Assembly: GCA_009746045.1 (NCBI GenBank)
Contig: RPFO01000231.1
Coordinates: forward strand, 1,106,388-1,150,298
Direction of reading: 5' to 3'
Length of the DNA stretch: 43,911 nucleotides
DNA from: Mesostigma viride
Lineage: Eukaryota; Streptophyta; Mesostigmatophyceae; Mesostigmatales; Mesostigmataceae
The translations under genes and the position numbers were made by a program. Shown in pieces: positions 9,001-17,647 of the stretch; the stretch's first letter is position 1; each line of letters opens with the position of its first letter. The notes under the pieces are model-generated. The model worked only from the letters and a program-made list of their open reading frames with translations, ran no database searches and had not been told where the DNA came from.

Positions 9001-11630
9001 TCCCCCTTCCCCCTTCCCCCTTCCCCCTTCCCCTTCCCCCTTCCCCCTTCCCCCTTCCCCCTTCCCCCTTCCCCCTTCCCCCTTCCCCCTTCCCCCTTCC
9101 CCTTCCCCCTTCCCCTTCCCCCTTCCCCCTTCCCCCTTCCCCCTTCCCCCTTCCCCCTCCCTGCCTTCCCCTCTCTCCCCTTCCCCCTCCTCCCTTAACC
9201 CTCTCCTCTTTCTGCCCTCCCCCTCCTCGCCCTCGTACCCCTTATCCCCTCCCCACTCCCACCAGGGATCACCGCATGCCTCAGGCGCCGCCACTGGATA
9301 CGCATGGACCGCTACAGAGTAGACGGGGATCGGAGGACAGCTGGCGGCGTGCGGCGCGGCCAGCTGTTCTGCCGCAAGCAGCCGCTCTTCCAGGTGAGCC
9401 CTGGGCCTTTTTAGTTCATTAAGGCGGCCAGAGCAGTGGATTCCTGGACTAAGACACTGATAGGGCCGCCTGGTCTACTCAATGCAGTGAGCCCCTCAGG
9501 ACTCAACACACTTGATCAGAGGCCCCTTAATTTGGACTAATTAATAAGACCTTATAAATTCCCGAGCACGTTCGCAATTGACGTGCTCACTGTGTTCGAA
9601 TCCGGTATGGTACCAAACTATTTCACATAGTAGAGGAACGTGTAAGAAATGTGAAACATTCAAAAGACGGCTAGTGTTATTTACTGTCTGCTTCATCTTA
9701 AGTCTAATGCGCTGTCCCCTTGTCACATCGCGCGCCCATCCTGTCCAATATCACGCCCAATCATCTCTCCTGGCACGCAACCCCCCCAATCCCCCAACCA
9801 GGGTGTCCAAGTCCACCTGGCGGGCGAGTTCCGGGCCCCCGACCCAGACCACACCCAGGTCACCCGACTGATCCACCTCGGGGGTGGCACCGTGCTGGAG
9901 ACGTCCCCACCCCCCGCCCATGTGGTCAGCCGGCTGGTCATGCGGCCATTACAGCAAGCGCAAGCGCCTTCCCAGGATGGCTCACAGCTGCACTCTCCTT
10001 CGAGGGGTGACGAGATCGCAGGCCATGCGGGGGATGACGAGCATGAGAACGCTGCGAGGAATCGTGCGGCCCAACGGGCCATGCCAGAGCCTCCGGAGCA
10101 CCAGGTGCTGGTCGTCGTGCCGTCTGCCAGGGTCACCCAGGAGGTGCGTGCCGCAGTTGCTGTTTGAGGCACTACCGCCAAGTCCGATGGCACTCTGTGG
10201 GCTGAGGTAGGAACTATGGGCTGAGGTAGGAAATGATGTAAGGAACTATGGGCTGAGGTAGGAAATGGTGTCAGGATCAATGGGCTGAGGTAGAAAATGG
10301 AGTAGGTAATATGGGCCGAGGTAGGAAATGGCGTAAGGATCTATGGACTGAGATAGGAAAGAGAGGTAGGGGCGGGTGAGAGCGATGGGAACAAGAGGAG
10401 CGGAGCTGGTATATTGGGGGAAGGACAAGTCTTGGCTGGGTGGCAGGTAGTGAATGCCAGGCGTCGCCAACCTGGGTTGCCTGCGTGGAGCGACTCTAGT
10501 GCAGAGGGTAACGACCAGTAGTGCATGCTTGCTTCCAGAGCCAGCCACCGCCATACAAACATATATATCTTAGCATAGTGGCATACTAACATATATACTA
10601 ACATATGTACATCATAACATAGTAGTATACCAACATATATATCATACTAACATGCTGGGCTCCTCTGTCTCATTCCAACTTGCACGGAAAGTAGTTGACC
10701 TGGGGGCATGAGGTGCACGTTTGCTTTCCTCGGGTTTGATATTTCGTCTCCCCGAGGTTCCTTATGCCGCAGTCACTTGCTTTCAATTATGCCAGCGCCG
10801 CGCACATGTGTGCCGCCCTTCTGAGGAGGCTGCGTCGCAGGATAGCCTAATGGATGCTCTGTGTTTGGCATTGTGCCTCATCTACTGTCTTGAATGCGCC
10901 ACTGCTTGCGTGACACTGGGCATGATGACTGGGTCTCAGCTGCTGAAAGACGTGGCGACCCGTTTCGGCTGCCCCCCGGTCAGCGTCGGCTGGGTGCTTG
11001 ACTCGGTGAGTGATGGCTATCTACTTGCCTATCATCAAACACACCCAGTGAGAAGTACTCATACTCACATTCGCCCCCGTGGGGCTAGCAGTTACATCCG
11101 ATCCACTGGTTCATATAGGAGAATTTCGAACGCACTTGCACCGCTTTCCGGTAAAGAGATTTTTCGCAGTTGGGCTATCGCTTGGGATGCCTTCGGATCA
11201 GGAGACCCCTAAAGCCGCGAAATCATCCAAGAGGTCCTGTGTTCGAATCCGGTATGGTAAAAAAAATATTTCACAGTATGCCAAGTACATGTTAGTACAC
11301 TTGCGTGGATGCGGTGCTCGACTCGGTGCGTGACATCTGGGTTGGCGTTTTTCTCGCCCATCATCAAACACATCATGCCATGTGCATGTCCTGCTCGCCT
11401 GTCATTGATCTTATAGTAGTGTCTGAAGTGCATGCACTTACCTCGAGTTAGGCTGTGCAGATGTAAAGAATACAAGAATTTCATACTATGTATTCATCGG
11501 CTTTCTCAAAGTAATGGATATCTGAGTTTTCCCGCCTGCTTGAATGATGTCATCGCGGTTGCAGATCGGGGACTACGCCTTGCAGCCTACAGACGAATAC
11601 TTGCACGAGCTGCCTCTTGTAACCAGATGA
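1..11630 (+). CDS. 53BP1/Rad9-like Tudor plus tandem-BRCT protein, 5' end outside window
   Basis: Eight exons fit GT-AG introns and keep frame: 1-2046 (open from base 1), 3158-5938, 6524-6628, 7267-7327, 9266-9393, 9802-10143, 10940-11005, 11565-11630 (stop TGA 11628-11630). They give 1864 residues in the window. A Tudor-like module spans the first splice (residues about 653-697: W661, W666, then F685-D-S-G). Disordered sequence follows, with Gly/Ser/Ala runs, poly-Gln near 5440 and poly-Asp near 5745. BRCT1 (about 1592-1690) starts VILATHL and has R-S-F-N-Y then VVAFEW-ITACL, with the Trp codon split across exons 4 and 5. BRCT2 (about 1704-1857) ends VSVGWVLDS-IGDYALQ. Known family: the order Tudor then BRCT-BRCT at the C terminus occurs in 53BP1, Rad9 and Crb2, nuclear mediators that read modified histones at DNA breaks. 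That role is inferred here. A SUMO-interaction-like VVVDLT lies near 1237-1257. It could instead be another BRCT mediator with an acquired Tudor fold. Confidence 0.82.
2047..3157 (+). other. intron 1 of the Tudor-BRCT gene
   Basis: The donor GTGAGT follows ACG at 2046, and the acceptor CCTGCAG ends at 3157; both junctions are in phase 0 and the splice joins the two halves of the Tudor-like module. Bases 2205-2255 resemble a stretch seen in both copies of the direct repeat at 22971-23613 (shared GGATTC...TTCTGGCCTGCGCT), so a dispersed repeat sits here. The remainder is AT-rich, with no recognisable gene. Confidence 0.75.
5939..6523 (+). other. intron 2 of the Tudor-BRCT gene
   Basis: Donor GTATGT after CAG 5938, acceptor GGCGCAG ending 6523, phase 0. 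A second CAGGTATGTATT at about 6027-6038 copies the donor context (see findings). Two similar 'ctctgctccacctggctcca' stretches occur near 6280 and 6361, a short direct repeat. Confidence 0.75.
6629..7266 (+). other. intron 3 of the Tudor-BRCT gene
   Basis: Donor GTGAGC after 6628, acceptor TATCCAG ending 7266, phase 0. It contains imperfect repeats of 'tggatac.gtagcatgg' type at 6668-6778 and an interleaved ATGCATGA/ATGCACGA repeat at 7149-7190. No gene is recognised inside it. Confidence 0.7.
7493..7690. repeat. 79-bp tandem repeat, about 2.4 copies
   Basis: Units begin at 7493, 7572 and 7651 with 'cacctt/catcttcatcttct' and run through tatctatctagt, gtatagta and tatcatctattttct. Copies differ at a few positions. 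The last unit is partial. It lies in intron 4. Confidence 0.85.
8229..8284. repeat. 28-bp tandem duplication
   Basis: The string beginning tcgatccacatgagcatgca and ending acagaaac occurs twice back to back within intron 4. Confidence 0.85.
8988..9160. repeat. (CCCCCTT)n polypyrimidine tract
   Basis: An almost uninterrupted heptamer/hexamer array of CCCCCTT and CCCCTT, all pyrimidine on the coding strand. It ends about 100 bases before the acceptor of exon 5 (9266). The array creates artificial long Pro/Leu/Phe reading frames that are not genes. Confidence 0.9.
9394..9801 (+). other. intron 5 of the Tudor-BRCT gene
   Basis: Donor GTGAGC follows CAG 9393; acceptor AACCAG ends at 9801; phase 0. 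It contains at 9591-9612 a string (tgtgttcgaatccggtatgg) that recurs at 11237-11258 in intron 7. Confidence 0.8.
10144..10939 (+). other. intron 6 of the Tudor-BRCT gene
   Basis: Donor GTGCGT after GAG 10143, acceptor GTCTCAG ending 10939, phase 0. The acceptor was chosen because it restores BRCT2 (VTQE joined to LLKDVATRFG). It carries the repeat at 10190-10372 and an AT-rich 'catactaacatatata' cluster at about 10555-10655. Confidence 0.7.
10190..10372. repeat. imperfect tandem repeat, unit about 38-40 bp
   Basis: Five to six units of 'tatgggctgaggtaggaaat' followed by a variable 'ggtgtaaggatc' part. Units differ in length and have point changes. Located in intron 6. Confidence 0.8.
11006..11564 (+). 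other. intron 7 of the Tudor-BRCT gene
   Basis: Donor GTGAGT follows the codons for W-V-L-D-S; acceptor GTTGCAG ends at 11564; phase 0. Bases 11311-11371 are a diverged copy of the exon 7 end plus donor (10991-11045). Bases 11237-11258 repeat the string from intron 5. Confidence 0.75.
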
Positions 11631-12038
11631 CCGCCGGACAGATTTGCTGATCTATCTGCTCGTTTGATACTTGCAACGCAAAAGAGCTAAGTGGCTGGTC
11701 ACCAGCCGGCTGCAGGCGTGACAGGCGCCTCTGACTAGGTTCTGTAGGGTTTTCTGGTCACTGGACGAGCACCCTAAGTGCAGGCAGGACCAGTTTTGGT
11801 GCTTGTAGATGCTTTGCTTGTTAACTTAGCTCCCTGTCATTTGCAAATGGCTGCTACATAGCCAGAGTTGATGGCCCGTCGGCCCCATTGTGTCATCTGC
11901 AAGTATCAAAATAGGACATCCACCACATCCATCGTATACCCGGAGTGAACGGGTTACTCATGCCAGTATGCATTATTTATACAGCACAACCACGTTTATA
12001 CCACTGGGCCTGCAGTATATCAATTAATGAGACAACAT
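11631..12038. other. 3' flank of the Tudor-BRCT gene
   Basis: No gene seen. A TGTAA at 11617-11621 lies just before the stop codon; no clear TGTAA occurs between the stop and 12038. The natural 3' UTR may therefore have been split by the retroelement inserted at 12053. Confidence 0.4.
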
Positions 12039-12240
12039 ATATTCATGGAGAGGACACGGATCGGCATGGCGTGGGCGCACCTCCATGACCACCGCCGCTG
12101 GTGGAGCGACCCCGCCCTACCCCGGATCGTCAAGCGTGACCTCTTCAAGGTCGTCATTCTGACGATCCTGACCTACGGCGCCGAGACCTGGACACTGACG
12201 CAGGAGCTGGAGCAACGACTCGACGGCGCCGTCACCAAGA

Positions 12241-12886
12241 TTAATTAATTAATTAATTAAAATCATAGCTCCGTGGGAAGCATATGTAACACATAGCCCT
12301 GAGAAAGGGGCATCTATGGGTTTGTAATACAATCAGGGCTACAACCTGCAGGTGGAGGATGTACACCTATCACCTGCTCTTGGTGCACAAGGTGCACCTG
12401 CACCGCCATGATGGTTCATGCCTCCTCAACAAGCACAGGCACCCAGGGGGGCCGGGCTTGAGGAGAGGGCCTAGAAGGCCTGCATGACATATGGGGTGGA
12501 AGGTATGTGGCTAGGCTATAGCTGGTGTACACATGGCATCTCAGCAGAGAGTAACTCCCTGCATAGGCATAGCATGGCTAAATTCTTAATGCAACATCCA
12601 TGGGAGGTCCCATTGTAGGCATGGCGTAGCTAAATACTGAAGGCATCATCCATGGGGGCCATTATCGGCGCACGTGCGCGTGGGCCACATGCTAGGCTAG
12701 GCCTGACTAATCTACACTACTGGTATAGGTTCCCTAGTCTGAGGTGGCAGGAGGGGCCTGCCAGGGCTTGTGGTCAACGTGGATGACCGCCCCCCTCCAG
12801 TACACCGGCTTCCCCCCTGCGCGCTGCCGGAGCTGAAGGTAGGTCGGCCATAGCTCGCGTCGCCGCTGTTGCTGGGCCAGGGCCAG
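12241..12886 (-). mobile_element. non-autonomous retroelement with an ORF1 C-terminal fragment
   Basis: Duplication CGTCACCAAGA at 12230-12240 and 12887-12897. A (TTAA)n tail at 12241-12260 marks its 3' end, on the minus strand. Its 5' part (12734-12886) encodes the C-terminal segment of a retrotransposon ORF1 (L-A-Q-Q-Q-R-R-R-E-L-W, then PVYWRGAVIHV, then stop). The rest is non-coding and ends in a hairpin related to that of family B (about 12265-12295). There is no RT sequence, so mobilisation in trans is inferred. Confidence 0.8.
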
Positions 12887-13043
12887 CGTCACCAAGATGC
12901 TGCGCAAGGCCCTTAACATCCCCTTTGGTTTGCACATTAGTATAATGAGGATTTGTACGCTGATTTGCCCTATGTTTCCCACATTATTATTTGGTGCCTG
13001 GGCCTAGCCGGGCACCTGGCCCGCACAGATCAGGTAGATACAT

Positions 13044-13138
13044 TAATTAATTAATTAATAGACACGTGACTGCGTCACATGAGCATAAGTCCTCAGTGGG
13101 AGGGGAACATGGGATGGAATGGATGGTATAAGCTATCT
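13044..13138 (-). mobile_element. family A 3'-UTR-only insertion (95 bp)
   Basis: Duplication AGGTAGATACAT at 13032-13043 and 13139-13150; the AG could also be element sequence. The insert is only the tail (TTAA)n, the hairpin at 13063-13081 and about 60 bases of 3' UTR. It is an extreme 5' truncation inside the outer family A copy. Confidence 0.88.
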
Positions 13139-13503
13139 AGGTAGATACATCAGATAGACTAGCTGGCACCAAGCCCGCCCAGCCTGGGCGATATGTCCTC
13201 ACCTGGCGTGCCCCCGGCCGCGCGCGGCAGGGCCGCCACCCGTGGACTTTTCGTGATAGACTCGGCATGGACATGTGCTACACTAGACGTGACGGGCTCA
13301 CACGTACCCGGGCAGCCTCCTGGTTTGTCTGTAATATGGAGGCAGATGGTGCGCAAGGATAGATGGCAAGTAGTGATGAAGGAGACCACCCCCAAGCCTG
13401 TGGGGGCTCCGCGTGTGACCAAGTATGGCATTCATAGCGATTCGGACCGCGGTGCCCACACCCCTGTAACTAGGACCTAGATAGCTTACACCATCCATTC
13501 CAT

Positions 13504-14167
13504 GGTGCTCACGTATGGCGCCGAGGCGTGGACACTCACCCCCACACTGGCATCTAGGCTAGACGGCACAGTTTACAGGATGCTCCGACAGGTCCTGAAC
13601 GTAGGGTTTTCCAAGCGCCCGTCATCAGAGTCTTTGTATCAGGGCATGCCTCGTATTTCGGACGAGATTAGACAGCGTAGGATAGCATTTGTAGGACACC
13701 TTGCTCGCACCAGCCAGGTCGACACCGCCCTTGGTCTGGCCGGCCCCCAGCGGCTTGGCCAGCCAGGGCGGCACATTCTGACCTGGCCTGGCCCCAAGGG
13801 CATTGCCAAAAAGGTAGGGAAACATGTCACGAACTACGTACAGATGTTGCTGGATGACCTACTGGTCCCAGCCTAGTTTGACTACAGTATCCACTCTCTC
13901 TCCCTTCTTTGGACTGCCATGCAGAACAAGACGCGGTGGAAGAGGATTGTCAAGGCTCACACGCCCGACCCTGTGGGCAAACCACCTCCCCCCAAGCGGA
14001 GGAGGCGTTTTGATGAGTAGGGTAGTTAGGATTTTTCTAGACTAGCTAGATTAGAGTTAGGTTAGTTCGATTACGCGGCTCCTTCCACTCCACCCATCCA
14101 TCAAGGAATATGTGCTACATGATCTCCCAACGGAGGCATGTTATAATTTAATTTAATTTTTAATTTA
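13504..14167 (+). mobile_element. 5'-truncated family B non-LTR element
   Basis: Duplication ATCCATTCCAT at 13493-13503 and 14168-14178. It starts at the codons for V-L-T-Y-G-A-E-A-W-T-L of ORF2 and runs through GHLARTSQ, a stop at 14018-14020 and the 3' UTR, to an (AATTT)n tail. An in-frame TAG at 13873-13876 replaces the Q seen at the same place in the copy at 31969. It was inserted into the 3' UTR of the outer family A element. Confidence 0.9.
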
Positions 14168-14255
14168 ATCCATTCCATCCCATGTTCCCCTCCCACTGAG
14201 GACTTATGCTCACGTGACGCAGTCTATTAATTAATTAATTAATATTCATGGAGAG

Positions 14256-15585
14256 CAACTATTCATCGAGACGGGAAGGATCGTTTTACAGCGCTTATAG
14301 ACCTAGTGACATACGTGCAGATGTGCAGTATACTATGCACCATAGCTGCTTTTGCCTATACTCAAACCAAACTGAGAAAACGAGACCAAAAACTTGCTCC
14401 GAAGTCCAAAAACAACTGGCCCCGACAGATGGGCCTTTGCAGTCCTTTGCAGTGTGGGCTATTCAAGAGATTCGCTCGGACCGCCCGCATTGACAGACTC
14501 ATTTCTCTCGTTCATGATGCATCAGCACCGTATAATAAGATTACGTTATTTTTCCGAGAGAAGCTTCACAGCTCAAACAATATTGTACAAACATGCCAAA
14601 TTTGCAAGAAACAGAAAAGGCGTGCGAATAGAGACTTAACAACCTTTCAGCACACCCAGATTCAAGGTGGCATGACGAGGCAAAAACTCCCCTACTTTTG
14701 CACTGCAGTCTGCCGAGAATAGCTCATGTTAGGCCTGACGACTCAAACCATGTTTGCCAGTGTTTTTATTAGTGGCGATTTGCCGCCAAATGTGGCGGTG
14801 TGGCACTTTTTTGGGCAAAATGTGGCGGTGCCACCCACTTTGACAGGGCTCCCAAGAAGCCACAATTTGGCCATGCTGTTCTACTTTGTAATTTCGTTTC
14901 GCCACAGGGTGGCCGTGCCTCAAGTTCACTCTAGTACAGGTTACGCCACAATTGGCGGTGTCAGCCGGTCTTCCGGCCGGCGTTCCGCCACAAGCCTCCC
15001 TAGTACTAGAATACTACTATGAGTACTACTATGACTGACTGACTTACTGACTGCATAGTGCATGTACATAGAGCCCGGCCAAGTGCCAAGTGGCAAGTGG
15101 CCCGCTGCCAGAGACTAGAGTGCACTGTGCAGACTGCAGCTTGTGTGCATTTTCACTTTTCAGGCTTCAGCTGGCTGGCGGCCTGGCGGCTGGCGCCTCA
15201 GTTATTAATAAGTCACTCGCCAGCCATACTGCATTGACTAATGTGTTTCGACTTTCGGCACTAGTAATCGTTGTTGTTAATTTACCAAGTACGCCCGGCG
15301 CCGATGCCTCAGACGGAGACGCTCGCCCACCTTGTGTACAGCCAGTACGGCGCTGCGCCGCGCTGACCCCGCTGCCGGCAGGGTCATTTGCTGCACCAAA
15401 AAGCCCGCCACACGTGGCCGTGCCAAGCCCACACATTGGCCGAGTAAACTGAAGTTTTCATAGTTCGAAACGCCACAAGTGGCCTAGCTAGCGCCACTAG
15501 TAACGAAAACCTTAAAAAAACACTGATGTTTGCCTTGCCCATAATACCTCAAGTGGGGCAAAATCCTATCTCTTATGGAAGCTTG
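14256..15585. other. unique intergenic DNA with GCCAC/GTGGC clusters
   Basis: No gene is recognised. From about 14770 to 15500 the short motif GCCAC or its complement recurs many times (for example near 14793, 14822, 14911, 14948, 14986, 15409, 15470 and 15495). This resembles the subterminal repeats of some DNA transposons. No terminal inverted repeat was found. This DNA was once contiguous with 19449 onward, as the duplication at 15586/19435 shows. Confidence 0.4.
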
Positions 15586-15597
15586 TATGCCCGAGCA

Positions 15598-15676
15598 ATT
15601 AATTAATTAATTAATTAATTAATTAATTAATTAATTAATTAATTAATTAATTAATTAATTAATTAATTAATTAATA
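15598..15676. repeat. (TTAA)n microsatellite tail, about 19 units
   Basis: A perfect run of TTAA units directly followed by the family A 3' UTR read on the minus strand. Other family A tails in the window have four to five units. Confidence 0.95.
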
Positions 15677-15702
15677 GACACGTGACTGCGTCACGTGAGC
15701 AT

Positions 15703-16263
15703 TAATTAATTAAGTAATTAATAGACACGTGACTGCGTCACGTGAGCATAAGCCCTCAGTGGGAGCGGAACATGGGATGGAATGGATGGTATAAGCGATC
15801 TAGGTCCTAGTTACAGGGGTGTGGGCACCGCGGCCCGAATCGCTATGAATGCCATACTTGGTCACACGCGGAGCCCCCACAGGCTTGGGGGTGGTCTCCT
15901 TCATCACTACTTGCCATCTATCCTTGCGCACCAGCTGCCTCCATATTACAGACAAACCAGGAGGCTGCCCGGGGGTGAGCCCGTCACGTCTAGTGTAGCA
16001 CATGTCCATGTAGCAAAGCGAGCACGTGCCTGGCGCATAACATAATCCACTACAATAATAAACAGGTACGGCGACAGGACGCAACCCTGCCAGACGCCGG
16101 TCTGCAGTGGGCAGGGCGGGGTAATGCCGTGGTGAGTGCGCACCGAAGTGGTCGACCCCTCATACAGCGTGCGGATGACGGTAATCAGGGGAGTGGGGAC
16201 GCGAGCGCGAGCAAGTACAGCCCATAGAGCGTCCCAGAGGACAGAATCAAAAGCCTTGATACG
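15703..16263 (-). mobile_element. family A fragment with an internal deletion
   Basis: Duplication ACGTGAGCAT at 15693-15702 and 16264-16273. The tail is an imperfect (TTAA)n, then the hairpin at 15726-15744 and the ORF2 C terminus. At about 16012 the sequence jumps upstream by about 790 bases relative to the intact copy (from near 30610 to near 29820). It resumes in RT motifs (QGCVLSPYLF) and ends at the I-K-A-F codons of RT motif A. Confidence 0.85.
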
Positions 16264-16458
16264 ACGTGAGCATAAGTCCTCAGTGGGAGGGGAACATGGG
16301 ATGGAATGGATGGTGTAAGCTATCTAGGCCCTAGTTACAGGGGTGTGGGCACCGCGGCCCGAATCGCTATGAATGCCTTACTTGGTCACACGCGGAGCCC
16401 CCACAGGCTTGGGGGTGGTCTCCTTCATCACTTCTTGCCATCTACCCTTGCGCACCAT

Positions 16459-16706
16459 TGAATTGAATTGAATTGTAACATGACTCCGGTGGGAGTATAT
16501 GTAGCACATAGCCCTTGAGAGGGGGCATATGGCCTATCATACATCCTAAGCTACTTCCTGCAAGGGTGGGGATGTAAAGGACCCTTGCTCTAGGTGCACC
16601 AGGGCACTTGCATCCCCATGATCTTCAAGCTATGCCAAGCGAAGGGGGAGCCTGTCATGGGGGGGAAGATCATCATAGATATACAAAGAAGCTAGGGCAT
16701 GGCGTC
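16459..16706 (-). mobile_element. 248-bp SINE-like element
   Basis: Duplication TTGCGCACCAT at 16448-16458 and 16707-16717. Tail of (TGAAT)n type at 16459-16475, then a hairpin (about 16478-16507) equivalent to the family B 3' hairpin. The remainder is non-coding and resembles parts of the element at 12241-12886. No ORF is present. Confidence 0.85.
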
Positions 16707-16727
16707 TTGCGCACCATCTGCCTCCAT

Positions 16728-17640
16728 TAATTAATTAATTAATTAATAGACACGTGACTGCGTCACGTGAGCATAAGTCCTCAGTGGGAGGGGAACATGG
16801 GATGGAATGGATGGTATAAGCTATCTAGGTCCTAGTTACAGGGGTGTGGGCACCGCGGCCCGAATCGCTATGAATGCCATACTTGGTCACACGCGGAGCC
16901 CCCACAGGCTTGGGGGTGGTCTCCTTCATCACTACTTGCCATCTATCCTTGCGCACCATCTGCCTCCATATTACAGACAAACCAGGATGCTACCCGGGTA
17001 CGAGTGAGCCCGTCACGTCTACTGTAGCACATGTCCATGCCGAGTCTATCACGAAAAGTCCACGGGTGGCGGCCCTGCCGCGCGCGGCCTGGGGCACGCC
17101 AGGTGAGGACATAACGCCCAGGCTGGGCGGGCTTGGTGCCAGCTAGTCTATTTGATGTATCTACCTGATCTGTGCGGGCCAGGTGCCCGGCTAGGCCCAG
17201 GCGCCTGTGCCTAATAATGTGGGAAACATAGGGCAAATCAGCGTACAAATCCTCCTGTGAGTCATTACTAATGTGCAAACCAAAGGGGATGTTAAGGGCC
17301 TTGCGCAGCATCTTGGTGACGGCGCCGTCGAGTCGTTGCTCCGGCTCCTGCGTCAGTGTCCAGGTCTCGGCGCCGTAGGTCAGGATCGTCAGAATGACGA
17401 TCCTTGAAGAGGTCACGCTTGACGATCCGGGGTAGGGCGGGGTTGCTCCACCAGCGGCGGTGGTCATGGAGGTGCGCCCACGCCATGCCGATCCGTGTCG
17501 TCATGTCGTCCTCGCAGTCGGGAAGCCAACTGCCGAGCAGCTTGAAGCGGCCGGAAGGAGGGTAGTTGACCTCGGCATCGTCTACTAAGAGGCGGAGTGT
17601 GGGTGGGGGCCCTGCCATGCCGAGGGCCAGGGCCCGATCA
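16728..17640 (-). mobile_element. family A ORF2 C-terminal and 3' UTR fragment
   Basis: (TTAA)n tail, hairpin at 16751-16769, 3' UTR, then ORF2 read on the minus strand up to about the L-A-L-G-M-A-G-P codons. Compared with the intact copy it has small indels, for example extra bases near 17250 and a lost stretch near 17400, so the frame is broken. No matching duplication was found on its 5' side. Confidence 0.8.
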
Positions 17641-17647
17641 ATATTAA

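Larger units (their letters stand above)
7328..9265 (+). other. intron 4 of the Tudor-BRCT gene
   Basis: Longest intron of the gene, about 1.94 kb, with donor GTGAGG and acceptor CCACCAG. It splits the conserved BRCT1 Trp codon as T/GG, which fixes the phase. It is rich in simple repeats (listed separately at 7493-7690, 8229-8284 and 8988-9160). No coding sequence is supported. Confidence 0.75.
12053..14241 (+). mobile_element. 5'-truncated family A non-LTR element carrying three later insertions
   Basis: Target-site duplication ATATTCATGGAGAG at 12039-12052 and 14242-14255. The element's own sequence is 12053-12240, 12898-13043, 13151-13503 and 14179-14241. It matches the ORF2 C-terminal region and 3' UTR of the intact copy from about 30155 to 30908, ending in (TTAA)n. 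It is interrupted by separate insertions at 12241, 13044 and 13504, each with its own duplication. It is non-functional. Confidence 0.88.

Noticed and set aside
8778-9422. Open frames of 117-214 codons on both strands across the CCCCCTT array
   Set aside because: They exist only because a 7-base repeat avoids stops. The true exon 5 (9266-9393) is read in a different frame and completes BRCT1.
10721-11212. 163-codon plus-strand frame covering exon 7
   Set aside because: Only 10940-11005 is BRCT sequence. The rest of the frame lies in introns 6 and 7 and has no family resemblance.
11170-11260. tRNA gene with TTCGAATCC T-loop
   Set aside because: The bases flanking the loop do not form a T-stem, and no D-arm, anticodon arm or acceptor stem could be folded.
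15598-15676. CRISPR-like array
   Set aside because: It is a pure TTAA microsatellite without spacers and is the tail of a retroelement.
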